DNA from: an uncultured Bacteroides sp.
Lineage (GTDB): Bacteria; Bacteroidota; Bacteroidia; Bacteroidales; Bacteroidaceae
Assembly (NCBI RefSeq): GCF_910586915.1
Contig: NZ_CAJULN010000055.1
Location: 1-15,445 of the forward strand
DNA: 15,445 nucleotides
Direction of reading: 5' to 3'
The notes beneath the pieces are model-generated. The model had not been told where the DNA came from. It ran no database searches and saw only the letters and a program-made list of their open reading frames with translations. Shown here piece after piece: positions 1-8,391 of the stretch. The number at the start of each line of letters is the position of its first letter. Position 1 is the stretch's first letter. Made by a program: the position numbers and the translations under genes.

Positions 1-21
1 ATACTGATACGTTGTTTAACA

Positions 22-51
22 CAAAAGTAAACAAAATTGTTGGAAATGCAA
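22..51 (-). promoter_or_regulatory. Possible Bacteroides-type promoter reading leftward off the window
   Basis: On the minus strand, TACTTTTG (29 to 22) fits the Bacteroides -7 consensus TAnnTTTG. A TTTG (51 to 48) lies 18 bases upstream, close to the usual -33 spacing. Transcription would start around position 15 and leave the window, so the target gene is not visible. If real, it would mark the boundary between the fimbrial operon and the next transcription unit. The match is short and the region is A-rich, so chance is possible. Confidence 0.4.
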
Positions 52-208
52 AAAAACAACTCAGTAACTATATGAATATTAGGCAAGTATTAACAATTAC
101 CCTAACAAACACAAGGACATCCAAACTTATAAACAGCAATATGATTATCCGCTATCTTCCCCTAACTACTAACCAAAAAAATTATAGCCTAATATTCAGC
201 TTGTTACA

Positions 209-318
209 GCATCTATATATGCTGGCTTCAGGAGATATAGATGGTAGAAGTAGGACATATAGATGCTGGAAACAGGACATATATGCGGTGGAAGTAGGAT
301 ATATATGCGCTACAAATC
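209..318. repeat. Degenerate 22-bp tandem repeats (about five copies)
   Basis: Successive 22-base units start at 209, 231, 253, 275 and 297. The best four read roughly GGacATATAgatGgtgGAAgtA. The units at 253 and 275 share GGACATATA exactly, and the units at 231 and 275 share the ending GAAGTA. The first unit (209-230) is weaker, about 15 of 22 matching the third. The period of 22 bases is close to two helical turns and is not a codon multiple, so this is not a coding repeat. The position, just after the last gene of the operon, allows a role in mRNA 3' end structure or protein binding, but no function is known to me. Confidence 0.7.
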
Positions 319-378
319 GCTCATACAGAGAGGGAAAATAGCGGATAATCATAACAACAAAACTACGTGTATATTCCT

Positions 379-1866
379 CTATGACGAATATTTTTCCCCA
401 TCTATATACAAGTCTTTGACATTTGATGCCCCTTTATCAAATAAATTGATAATCTGCCCATCATTTTGAACATACGAAATAATATTATGTCCCATTCCAT
501 TAAAGATATAACCGTCAGGCATATTCCCAAGCCATCCTATCCAAGCATTATAGCTCTTCAAATCTATATCATCATATAGCCGGAAAACTTTTACTTCTTT
601 GCCATTTTCATCGGTCTCTACGGTATATAGATTTTCTATTAGAGAATCATCCGGTTGTTTTCCCTCCTTAAGTAGTTTAATATAATCATACATCCGTCTC
701 ATGTCATCCTCATTATAAATTCCTTTATGCTTCGGTGAATGTCCGGATGTCCTGTCAGGAAGTTCCGTCCATCCCAAAATCATCGTGCTCATACCAAACA
801 CTTGCCCATCTCTCACTTGAAGTGACAATGCAATGTGCTCACCTGCTTTTAATTCTGTCAAAGGTAAATCCCTTAGATGCCCGTAGTATGGTCCGCATTC
901 TTCCAGATAACCTTTTTCAATAACATTTCCTGCTCCATCAATCTTATCCGGATGCCATTCATAAGCTTCTATAATGAACTCTCCATAGTCTTCAAATCTG
1001 AATGGCGGCAAATAAAAGGAATAATGATCATTCCGGCTATCATTCTTCGGAAATATGCGCGATGTGGCGTTGAAACTTAATCCTCTCTCTTCATCTTTAT
1101 TTGCTGTCACTGTGGGAGCTGCCGTAATGTTTCCGTTAGTGTCTATTCCGGTAGAGAATGTAGCATAGCGAGGCATATCGGGAAATATAATTTTCACATC
1201 TCCCAAAGGGGATGAGCCTCCGTCCGTCTTTAGCCGTCTCACTGAGTTTACTGTTATTTTACTGACCAAATGGCGGAAAACCAATTCCACATAACTTCCA
1301 TTCGTGCGATAGCTCACTGCACCTTCCTGTGCACCGATGAATTTCTCTAGAGCGATGTTGTTTTTTTTGTTTACATGAGTATTATTATCCAGATCTTCGT
1401 TCTTCGGAGCAAAATTTACCTTACCTGTCATTATGCTTTTCCCAGCGTCGTTCATTGTTACACCGTCGGGAACGTTCCACGCTTGAAAATAGTGAGAAGC
1501 GGTCGTGGTATGCCACTCCAGTTTTTGGTTGTCGTCTTTAGGTTCCAACCTACCGGCAGTACCTCCCTGAGAGGTGACATACACTCCGTCGGTCCGGAAA
1601 TCATCGGGCACTGTTGTAGCATCATCTTCAACATACGTATGGATATGGATGGCACCATAATCGTTTTCGGAACTGATTAAATCGATGGCAGGCTCACTGC
1701 TATCAGCGGCACGCGTGGTAACAATAGTCTGTACCGCACCGCCAAAAGCAATTTCTGACGTACGGGAGAATCCATCTTGTGATTCCTCACTATCGGTGCA
1801 GGCAGCAAACAAAGTCATGCACATCACCGACAATAATATACGAAACAGTTTTTCTTGTATGTTCAT
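379..1866 (-). CDS. Fimbrillin-family lipoprotein with short C-terminal module (last gene of operon)
   Basis: Likely minor or tip pilus subunit of the Mfa_like_1 (fimbrillin) family, 495 aa. I chose the ATG at 1866 because it lies 10 bases after the upstream stop and gives a clean lipoprotein signal ending in LFAAC with Cys23; the frame stays open to 1905, but that would add 13 polar residues and overlap the upstream gene. A TTRA site (Arg52) follows the first predicted strand, as expected for trimmed fimbrillins. FRHLVSKITV (about 197-206) and AGEHIALSLQV (about 341-351) are typical conserved strands of the family. Residues about 383-495 resemble the module that precedes GLUG repeats in the 549- and 761-aa neighbours (helical segment, then RLYDDIDL, then IFNGMGHNI). 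Here the protein stops after that module, so it may be a shortened tip subunit. Substrate or receptor unknown. Confidence 0.85.
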   Translation of the reverse strand: MNIQEKLFRILLSVMCMTLFAACTDSEESQDGFSRTSEIAFGGAVQTIVTTRAADSSEPAIDLISSENDYGAIHIHTYVEDDATTVPDDFRTDGVYVTSQGGTAGRLEPKDDNQKLEWHTTTASHYFQAWNVPDGVTMNDAGKSIMTGKVNFAPKNEDLDNNTHVNKKNNIALEKFIGAQEGAVSYRTNGSYVELVFRHLVSKITVNSVRRLKTDGGSSPLGDVKIIFPDMPRYATFSTGIDTNGNITAAPTVTANKDEERGLSFNATSRIFPKNDSRNDHYSFYLPPFRFEDYGEFIIEAYEWHPDKIDGAGNVIEKGYLEECGPYYGHLRDLPLTELKAGEHIALSLQVRDGQVFGMSTMILGWTELPDRTSGHSPKHKGIYNEDDMRRMYDYIKLLKEGKQPDDSLIENLYTVETDENGKEVKVFRLYDDIDLKSYNAWIGWLGNMPDGYIFNGMGHNIISYVQNDGQIINLFDKGASNVKDLYIDGEKYSS

Positions 1867-1876
1867 ATCTTTGTAT

Positions 1877-4162
1877 TTATCTTGTTTCATTTGGCAAACC
1901 TTCATTGGTCGATGTATCTGCTACGTTCGCTCCCGAAAACGAGATGCCATCGCGGTCTCTTGCATTGTTACCATTTCCTTTATAACCTTCGTCCGTACGG
2001 TGTATGGGAATGATGCCCGAGAAGGTACCTAAATAGCAATCTTTATCCGGCTCGTTTGCCCGCCCGCTAAGAGTGTTTCCATACCAATTGGTATTGAATA
2101 CCAATTCGTCTACATCCGATGTGGCAATACATCCGAAAGCACCTCCGGTAGCGTAGCGGACATTAGGACTAATGTCTCCGTTCCAACCTTCTACATCGCA
2201 CAATGAATTGCAATTATCTATATAGAAATTGAACAAACGTCCGGTAATCCCTCCGGTAAACGATTTTCCGCTTCCTGTTGTCGCTACACCTTGACCACCT
2301 TTTACGCTACCCTCTACGGATATATTTTTGAAATCCTTTCGAGTCGTTTCTCCTGTCAAACGCCGCAGACGTCCTGCCATTCCTCCCGTGTAATTCTCCG
2401 AAGCTGTAGACAGCCCTGCATCCACATTCACTGCTAAGGTAACGTTCTCAATATGGTTGGATGAAAAACCGACAATTCCTCCTGTAGACATCGACAGTGT
2501 GCTTACACACGAATTAATGATATTGATGCATGTGGAAGTAGTGTCGCCATCTCCTGTGGTAAAGACGGAACAACCGGACAGAGTCCCTAGATTTTGTCCG
2601 ATGATGCCTCCGATGAATATTTCGCTTTCAATTGTCCCACCGGGATTCTTCATGGCGGCATTGATATTGATTTGTCCTCTTACTTTGATATCGGACACCG
2701 TTCCATTATTATTACCCGTCACACAACCAATAGAATAGACTCCTGTTACCAATTCGAGTTCAAGGTCCAAGTTACTGATACGCACATTACTGATGGTACC
2801 ACTCGCTGTTACCGAACGTGACAATCCTCCATATCCCGGTGTGCCAAGATGTACCTCTCCTTTTCTTTTGGTATTGCTGATACCTAAATTGTACAACCGT
2901 CCCTGAATCTCGTTGAAGATGGGACGAACGGCATTATAGATATAGTGGAAATCGCCATCGAAAGTGACGGAAGTAATCAAATTGCAAAGCGCATCCAAAT
3001 GTGTTTCCGGAAAATCGTTGTCGCTCAACGGGTCTCTGCCGCTAAAGTCAAGATCTTTGAGCAGGATGATTCCTGTACCCGTCTGTTGAAGTATTTGTGT
3101 ACCGTCTTCATCGGTAAAGTCGTCTCCTTTTCCCGCTGCCGTTAGAAATCCGGGAATGTTGATAAGTTTGTGGGCTTTCGTACTGTCGTCCGGATGACTC
3201 CATCCGCCATCGTCGGGGTCATCATATACAATTCCTGTATCCTGTGTGATGTTGAGCCGGTAGGAATGGTTAGACTCCAGTTTACTGAGCTTTTCGGAGT
3301 TAAGCGTAAGATAATTGCGATTGTAGCGATAACCGAGTTTACACCCCGAAAAAGAAACTCCCGGCTCCAAATAGAACGTAACGGTTCTGCCGTATTCATC
3401 GGGTACTTTCGTGTCCTGCGAACGGGCGATATAAGTACCATATTTTTCGTATCCTTCCGTGGGTAATGACTGCCATTCTATCTCCACTCCCTTCTGCGGG
3501 CTACGTTTCAAGCGGTATGCATTATGAAAACCGCTGTCGTCCGGCTTGGTGAGCCAATACTCGCTGACGGTGCTCGCATCCAATTGGGTGACGGACAGGC
3601 GGGCACAGAGATGGGTAAAGGTGAGATTCACCGTGTGTCCGAAGTTGAATGGCACCGGACCTGCCTTCAACGGCACGGTATTGTCCGACGTTCCCACTTC
3701 GGCTATGTCGCTGAGCATACATGAAGTGCTGGCTCCACTCTCATCACTGATGGGACCGTCGGCTTGAGAGACATAATAGGCAGTGAACATCCCGTAGTCG
3801 CAGGCGTATGGCCAAGTGATTTCGTGATTGTTCATCATAGATATCCAATCTCCTTTCACGTATCGGTAGGCACAATATTGCGGTGTGCCTTGTGGCGTGC
3901 CCTCAATTCCCTGGTTGGCTTCGCCCACGTAGAATTGTGCTGTAATGTGTATGACGTCGCCATCCTCAAAATTCGTTTTCCCTTCGGTGGCTCTTGTTGG
4001 AAATTCATCGGCGGCATACTGCGCCGTGAATCCCACCACCAAGCCCTCGGAACGTCCGGAAGACGGGGATTCGGAGTCGTCTTCCGCAGTACATGCCGAC
4101 AATGCGCATACCATGCAAAGTGCCGGCACCAGCCGATATAGATATTTCCTTATCATGTTCAT
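1877..4162 (-). CDS. Large fimbrillin-family lipoprotein with GLUG repeats, candidate tip adhesin
   Basis: At 761 aa this is the longest product of the operon. The signal ends in CALSAC with lipidated Cys24, and FPTRATE places a trimming site at Arg57. Residues about 40-310 look like an Mfa_like_1 fimbrillin body, with FTHLCARLSVTQL at about 182-194 as the typical central strand. Residues 331-440 form a linker module (IILLKDLDFSG, then TFDGDFHYIYNAV). From about 476 to 715 there are roughly seven GLUG-type repeats (GGIIGQN, GGIVGFS, GGMAGRL, GGITGRL, GGAFGCI and similar, each followed by an N/S-C or N-x-S/T turn). GLUG repeats are predicted to form an elongated beta-solenoid, which would suit an adhesive tip. 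It starts 12 bases after the upstream stop; an in-frame ATG at 4156 is an alternative start. The ligand is unknown. Confidence 0.87.
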   Translation of the reverse strand: MNMIRKYLYRLVPALCMVCALSACTAEDDSESPSSGRSEGLVVGFTAQYAADEFPTRATEGKTNFEDGDVIHITAQFYVGEANQGIEGTPQGTPQYCAYRYVKGDWISMMNNHEITWPYACDYGMFTAYYVSQADGPISDESGASTSCMLSDIAEVGTSDNTVPLKAGPVPFNFGHTVNLTFTHLCARLSVTQLDASTVSEYWLTKPDDSGFHNAYRLKRSPQKGVEIEWQSLPTEGYEKYGTYIARSQDTKVPDEYGRTVTFYLEPGVSFSGCKLGYRYNRNYLTLNSEKLSKLESNHSYRLNITQDTGIVYDDPDDGGWSHPDDSTKAHKLINIPGFLTAAGKGDDFTDEDGTQILQQTGTGIILLKDLDFSGRDPLSDNDFPETHLDALCNLITSVTFDGDFHYIYNAVRPIFNEIQGRLYNLGISNTKRKGEVHLGTPGYGGLSRSVTASGTISNVRISNLDLELELVTGVYSIGCVTGNNNGTVSDIKVRGQININAAMKNPGGTIESEIFIGGIIGQNLGTLSGCSVFTTGDGDTTSTCINIINSCVSTLSMSTGGIVGFSSNHIENVTLAVNVDAGLSTASENYTGGMAGRLRRLTGETTRKDFKNISVEGSVKGGQGVATTGSGKSFTGGITGRLFNFYIDNCNSLCDVEGWNGDISPNVRYATGGAFGCIATSDVDELVFNTNWYGNTLSGRANEPDKDCYLGTFSGIIPIHRTDEGYKGNGNNARDRDGISFSGANVADTSTNEGLPNETR

Positions 4163-4174
4163 TGATTCATCAGA

Positions 4175-5824
4175 TTATTTAGAGGTTGTTATAATCACAT
4201 TTGTCACATCGACACTCTCGACTTTCGGCAGCGTGCTGCCGGAAGGGTTCTTGCCCACTATCCCTTTGTATATTCCCACAGCATCGGATTGCCCGCCCAT
4301 GATGGCTCCTTGAAAGGTGCAGTGCTCTACGGCTCCACCTGTCATTTCTCCGGCAAATGTCCCCGTGAATACATCGGAAGTGCAACGTATGGAAATGCCC
4401 GCTACCCGACAATTGGTGACAGTACCTCCTGTCATTCGTGCGGCGATTGTTCCACACAGGGCACCGGTTGTTCCTGAATTTTGGATGGAGAAAGACGAAA
4501 AACGCACATCTTGAATGCAACCACCGTCGCTAATGGTGCCGATAAATCCGGTGCTACCGTTGCCCTTCAACGAAAGATTACTCAGCGTGTGGTTGGCACC
4601 GCTCAATGTATCGCATAGATGGGTGATATATGCCGAAATAGATTCCTTAAAAGCAGGGTCGGAGCAATCTAAATCTTCTCCTAAATAAAAATTCCATCTT
4701 TGATTAGCATAGTCGCCATAACTCAACAACGGATGCTTGGTGTCTTCTATTTCTTTTGAAGAAGGCCTTAGGGACACATCAGGATATTCTTTGACAAAAT
4801 TATTATATTGCAGTATCCAGTCTTTCAACTGTCCGATTTCATTGATTTTATGTTCCCGTTTGATCGTAATATCGTCATATTTTTCCCATGACTGAATATC
4901 TCCTCCGCGCACCACAGGTTTCAAGTTTTCCATCTGAATGGTAAATGAGAAGATATTCCCTGGTTTTAGAGAGCCCCATTCTTCATGGATGGGGTTTTGA
5001 GATTCGTCTACCAGTTCGAATATATCATGAGGTAAATATAACTTTTGAAGAGTTCCGGTGTTGTCGTAGAGGGTGATGTAGTCGACTTTTATGAAATCAA
5101 GTCCTGATACCTGCCACGGTTGAAGGCAAGGAAGAATAACAGTATAAATACCGGCTTCTTCCCATGTTGCAAACTCTTTCTTGTCTCCCAATAATTTGAA
5201 TGGTTTGTTGGGAGCGTTTGCCGGGTTGTCAATGATGCACATCTTATCGGCAGGCTTGTCAAGATAGACTGTAATTTTCTGCTTTCCGTCCGGCATTTTA
5301 TCCGTTTGCTCGAATCCTTCTCCGCACTTTATTTTCAATCGACAGAAAGAGTGGTAAAATCGATACCCTTCTCCCCAATCATCCGTTGCATGCAGGCAAT
5401 CAAAAACACGATTGTTTTCTTGGTCAATAATAGATACCCCTCCCTCTTTCTCAATACCTTCTCGATAGGGATAATAGAGATATATCTTTCCTAAGCTGTT
5501 GACATCCGCATTAACGTCCGGATTCACAAATACACATGCCTTGCCCGAAGAATAATCGAATTTCATCGGGATATTCACAAAGGGACCATTGTTTTCATCC
5601 AAATTGCCTCCGGATGAAAAAAGTCCGATTACGTCATTCTCTTTAAAGCCTTGCTCGTTCGTCATATCTGCGCCACCGATAGCTCTCGAATGCATTGAAC
5701 GCAAAGAAGCGGTGATTCTCAATCCTTGCGATACTTCAGAGGACGATTTTTCTTCGTGGGAACAGGAGGTTGCTACCAGCAACAGTCCTGCCATATATAT
5801 AATATGATTCCAAAAGTTTTTCAT
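4175..5824 (-). CDS. Fimbrillin-family lipoprotein with about four GLUG-like repeats
   Basis: 549 aa, with signal peptide and lipobox ending VATSC (Cys21). Possible trimming site at SRA (Arg47). Residues about 30-310 fit the fimbrillin fold: YHSFCRLKIKC (about 157-167) matches the family's F-x-H-x-x-x-x-L-x-V strand in position, and LKPGNIFSFTIQM (286-298) matches the closing strand. SWEKYDD marks the domain end. Residues 326-420 carry the linker module (INEIGQLKDWILQYNN, then WNFYLGEDLDCSD), followed by GLUG-like units at about 424, 451, 484 and 515 (GFIGTISDGG, GALCGTIAARMTGG, GTFAGEMTGG, GIVGKN). The start ATG follows AGGAAA at 7-base spacing, after the widest gap in the operon (58 bases). 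Probably an alternative or adjacent tip subunit to the 761-aa protein. Confidence 0.86.
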   Translation of the reverse strand: MKNFWNHIIYMAGLLLVATSCSHEEKSSSEVSQGLRITASLRSMHSRAIGGADMTNEQGFKENDVIGLFSSGGNLDENNGPFVNIPMKFDYSSGKACVFVNPDVNADVNSLGKIYLYYPYREGIEKEGGVSIIDQENNRVFDCLHATDDWGEGYRFYHSFCRLKIKCGEGFEQTDKMPDGKQKITVYLDKPADKMCIIDNPANAPNKPFKLLGDKKEFATWEEAGIYTVILPCLQPWQVSGLDFIKVDYITLYDNTGTLQKLYLPHDIFELVDESQNPIHEEWGSLKPGNIFSFTIQMENLKPVVRGGDIQSWEKYDDITIKREHKINEIGQLKDWILQYNNFVKEYPDVSLRPSSKEIEDTKHPLLSYGDYANQRWNFYLGEDLDCSDPAFKESISAYITHLCDTLSGANHTLSNLSLKGNGSTGFIGTISDGGCIQDVRFSSFSIQNSGTTGALCGTIAARMTGGTVTNCRVAGISIRCTSDVFTGTFAGEMTGGAVEHCTFQGAIMGGQSDAVGIYKGIVGKNPSGSTLPKVESVDVTNVIITTSK

Positions 5825-5882
5825 ATATATTTCCTTTCATTCATGGTAGTTCTTGTTGACTTTTCATTCTTCTCGTATGGAG

Positions 5883-7250
5883 TTATGGCTGTTGCTGGGT
5901 CAATCTGTCAACCAAATCCTCTATGGCGTTGTCCTTATACTCCGTGTCGCCTATTGTAATGGAATGTCCATACATTGCAAACGTAAAGTCACTGTCACAG
6001 AACAAAGTTGTCAATTCATCATCGGCAAACTCCAGGTTGGCAAACAGATTGAATGTCCATTTACCATCTTTTTCCGTTCCATATCTTTTCACTTCGCGGA
6101 GCGCCTTGTCGTTGTTCGCGTCAGCCTTCAAATTATTGTAAGCCTCAATAAGTTTCGGCAAGTCGGATAGATCGTAGATACCTGCCTTGTTAGCAACTAT
6201 GGGATAAGTCCCTATGTCTTTCCAGCGTTCCACCACTGCCGGGCGAAATTCCAATTTCGGTTTCTGACCGTCGCGCAGCAAGGTGACATTCAGTGTCAAG
6301 TGTTGTCCAGCCGTCAGGCGAGACAGTTGCATAGACGAGGTCACACCGTTAGCATCTGTCACGGTCAGAGCTATGGGCAAGGGTGCTGAATATGTCACCT
6401 GTTCGCCGTTTTCTTTCATGCTGATTCGCAAGCGTGGTCTTTTCTCTCCCTCCTGCAACCGTTGGGGAGGGAAAATGAAAGGTGCTGTCTTGTATACGTA
6501 ATTCGAAGCGGTAGTGCCATCTCCGGATACAAGCTCTGATTCCCATTCGGGGGTGTTTTCTCTCAACATGATGGAGGTATAGTCGGGAGTGTCGGCAATA
6601 CCTATTTGCCCCGTGAGCCTGTTGAAGTTTTCCGGACGCAACACTACCTCGGTCAGTTCCACTGAAGCGTTTTTCAGTTCCTCCCCATCATTGGATGTCA
6701 CATGAACCGAAAGGCGGGTCATGCGGTGATACAAATCGAATTTTAATTCGACTGATTTGCGGTCACTAATCTTGCATTGTCCCCACACAATATCGTTGGT
6801 AGCATCCTTATCGTCTATGCCCGCTGCATAAAGTTTCTTTTCTGTATCGGAAAACTGTACTCCATAGAATTCTTCGCTCCCGTTATTATCATACGGCACA
6901 TTATCCAGAAGAAACGTATAGTTTTCCATGTATGCTATATCTGCCCATGTCAGGAAATGACCGTCAGCGGCAGCCACAAGTCCGGTACTACTAGCGAATG
7001 TACAAGGTACAGTGGAATATGTGCTTTGGACAGGATAAGAAAAACGATATCCGGCGCTATCACTTTCCGCAACTGTTCCCACATTCAAACCACGTGCCAA
7101 TACATCATCGCTGATGGTGGCACGAATACGAAAGTTCCCTTCGGCTTCGATGCCATCGGTTGCTGCTGTGTGGTCGGCACACGATACGGCAATGACCGGC
7201 AAAAACATGACCGAAAGAATACTATATAATATGTAGGTATTGTACTTCAT
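5883..7250 (-). CDS. Fimbrillin-family lipoprotein (Mfa_like_1), short C-terminal module
   Basis: 455 aa, lipoprotein signal ending AVSC (Cys24). LARG at Arg53 is the candidate trimming site. FDLYHRMTRLSVHV (about 171-184) and LTAGQHLTLNVTLL (about 312-325) are the two conserved strands that define Mfa_like_1 proteins, and VERWKDIG closes the body. Residues about 357-437 (GIYDLSDLPKLIEAYNN, then WTFNLFANLEF, then FTFAMYGHSITI) match the linker module of the GLUG-bearing neighbours, but no GLUG repeats follow. It lies 22 bases after the 364-aa gene and 58 bases before the 549-aa gene. Probably a minor pilus subunit between shaft and tip; its order in the fibre cannot be read from sequence. Confidence 0.86.
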   Translation of the reverse strand: MKYNTYILYSILSVMFLPVIAVSCADHTAATDGIEAEGNFRIRATISDDVLARGLNVGTVAESDSAGYRFSYPVQSTYSTVPCTFASSTGLVAAADGHFLTWADIAYMENYTFLLDNVPYDNNGSEEFYGVQFSDTEKKLYAAGIDDKDATNDIVWGQCKISDRKSVELKFDLYHRMTRLSVHVTSNDGEELKNASVELTEVVLRPENFNRLTGQIGIADTPDYTSIMLRENTPEWESELVSGDGTTASNYVYKTAPFIFPPQRLQEGEKRPRLRISMKENGEQVTYSAPLPIALTVTDANGVTSSMQLSRLTAGQHLTLNVTLLRDGQKPKLEFRPAVVERWKDIGTYPIVANKAGIYDLSDLPKLIEAYNNLKADANNDKALREVKRYGTEKDGKWTFNLFANLEFADDELTTLFCDSDFTFAMYGHSITIGDTEYKDNAIEDLVDRLTQQQP

Positions 7251-7272
7251 TCTTTTTTCATCATTAACTTGT

Positions 7273-8367
7273 TCACGCTTCTGTCTCTTCTTTTTCCAAA
7301 CTCATATCGGTTTCTGCTTGTTCCCACGGTTTGATTTCTGCTTTTATCAAGAAAGCCTCGTTTGATTCTTCTTTGAAAGTCAGTTTCAAATCGGTGATTT
7401 TTCCGGCTTCGAAACTGATGTTGTGATTTACAGGGTTATACCGATAACTTTTATTCAAGCCGTCTACTGTCTTCAAATTAAGACGCAGCAATATTTTATT
7501 ATCGGCAATCTGTTGCACAGGCAATATTGCAGCAAAAGAATAAACATAACAATCGCGACCGTTTATTGTCTCTTCTTCTATACCGGAAGAGAGCTTTTCC
7601 GTGTCGTACAAGGCAAACATCTTGATATCCGCTTTCGGGGCAGTATCTCCTGTTTGAGGAGTCACAGGAGGAGCACTACCTGATGGCAAGGTTTGAGTAT
7701 ACTCAATTGTAAAACTGGTATACAAATCGGATAGAGCAATGTTGTAAAGAGCTCCTTTTTCGAACCCGGTATTGGTGCTTCGGTCATACTTGGGCACACA
7801 CACCTTCACTCGAAGCATGGCGAGTACATGCCAAAACTTCAAAGAGATTCTTTTTCCGAACTCTGTAGTCGAATGAAAAGCCATTAATATATCGGAAGCT
7901 TGGAAATTTTCTTTTTTACTTTGATCATCAAAAACCGCATTTCTGTATTTATGGTAATGAGGGAATACAATTGCGTAGAATCTATATTGGGAGTTTTCGA
8001 GTTTCACATCCTTCCACATGAAGCCTCGCCCCTCTAACGGACGGAAGTTATACTGCCCGCCGGTCAGATCACTTAAACGTTCGTCATATACATACCATTT
8101 ATAATCTGCATCGTCCGTAAAGTCCGGTTTGTTACTTGTATAATTGTATATCCGCAGGTAACTTTCACCGTCGATAAACGTATTGTGCAAATAATCATCT
8201 TCGGTATATACAGCACCCGATTTAGTAACTGCACCAAATCCTACCGCACCATCCGGCAGTCCCGGCACTGAGTCGATGGGCTGTATGCTTTCTTCCGCAT
8301 CATGGGAACAGGCTGTCCACAAAAGCGAAAGTATGATAAAAAATATATATTTCACTCTATGGTTCAT
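7273..8367 (-). CDS. Fimbrillin-family lipoprotein (Mfa_like_1), minimal form
   Basis: 364 aa, the shortest of the fimbrillin-family subunits here and without any C-terminal extension module. The signal peptide ends LLWTAC (Cys20), a relaxed lipobox of the type common in Bacteroidota. VTKS puts Lys49 where its paralogues have Arg, so if proteolytic trimming occurs it would need a Lys-tolerant protease. ISLKFWHVLAMLRVKVCV (about 174-191) is the hallmark central strand, and FEAGKITDLKLTF (319-331) plus AEIKPWEQ (343-350) close the body in the usual way. It sits 24 bases after the accessory subunit gene and 22 before the 455-aa gene. Likely an adaptor or minor subunit. Confidence 0.85.
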   Translation of the reverse strand: MNHRVKYIFFIILSLLWTACSHDAEESIQPIDSVPGLPDGAVGFGAVTKSGAVYTEDDYLHNTFIDGESYLRIYNYTSNKPDFTDDADYKWYVYDERLSDLTGGQYNFRPLEGRGFMWKDVKLENSQYRFYAIVFPHYHKYRNAVFDDQSKKENFQASDILMAFHSTTEFGKRISLKFWHVLAMLRVKVCVPKYDRSTNTGFEKGALYNIALSDLYTSFTIEYTQTLPSGSAPPVTPQTGDTAPKADIKMFALYDTEKLSSGIEEETINGRDCYVYSFAAILPVQQIADNKILLRLNLKTVDGLNKSYRYNPVNHNISFEAGKITDLKLTFKEESNEAFLIKAEIKPWEQAETDMSLEKEETEA

Positions 8368-8391
8368 AGTTTTCTCCTTTATCTTCGTAGG

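Larger units (their letters stand above)
1..378. other. Intergenic region downstream of the fimbrial operon
   Basis: This stretch lies beyond the stop codon of the last operon gene and holds no convincing gene. Open frames here are short, lack a signal peptide or recognisable family features, and one of them runs through a 22-bp repeat array whose period is not a multiple of three. It contains the degenerate tandem repeats at 209-318 and a possible leftward promoter at 22-51. I looked for a terminator for the minus-strand operon and found only a weak 6-bp hairpin (207-224) without a following U-tract, so no terminator is called. Confidence 0.6.

Noticed and set aside
122..129. TAAGTTTG on the minus strand as a second leftward promoter
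   Set aside because: The -7 box fits, but no TTG/TTTG lies at proper distance upstream.
207..224. Hairpin CAGCAT / ATGCTG as operon terminator
   Set aside because: Only a 6-bp stem with an AT loop, no U-tract directly after it on the minus strand, and partly formed by the tandem repeat.
209..318. CRISPR-like array
   Set aside because: Repeats are directly adjacent with no spacers and are degenerate.
12..341. 109-codon open frame on the plus strand
   Set aside because: Low-complexity translation with no signal peptide or family features. It crosses the 22-bp repeats, whose period is not a multiple of three, so it looks like chance.
5821..5844. Seven-codon minus-strand ORF in the widest operon gap, with its TGA overlapping the ATG of the 549-aa gene
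   Set aside because: Too short to separate from chance. The overlap could aid translational coupling, but nothing else supports it.
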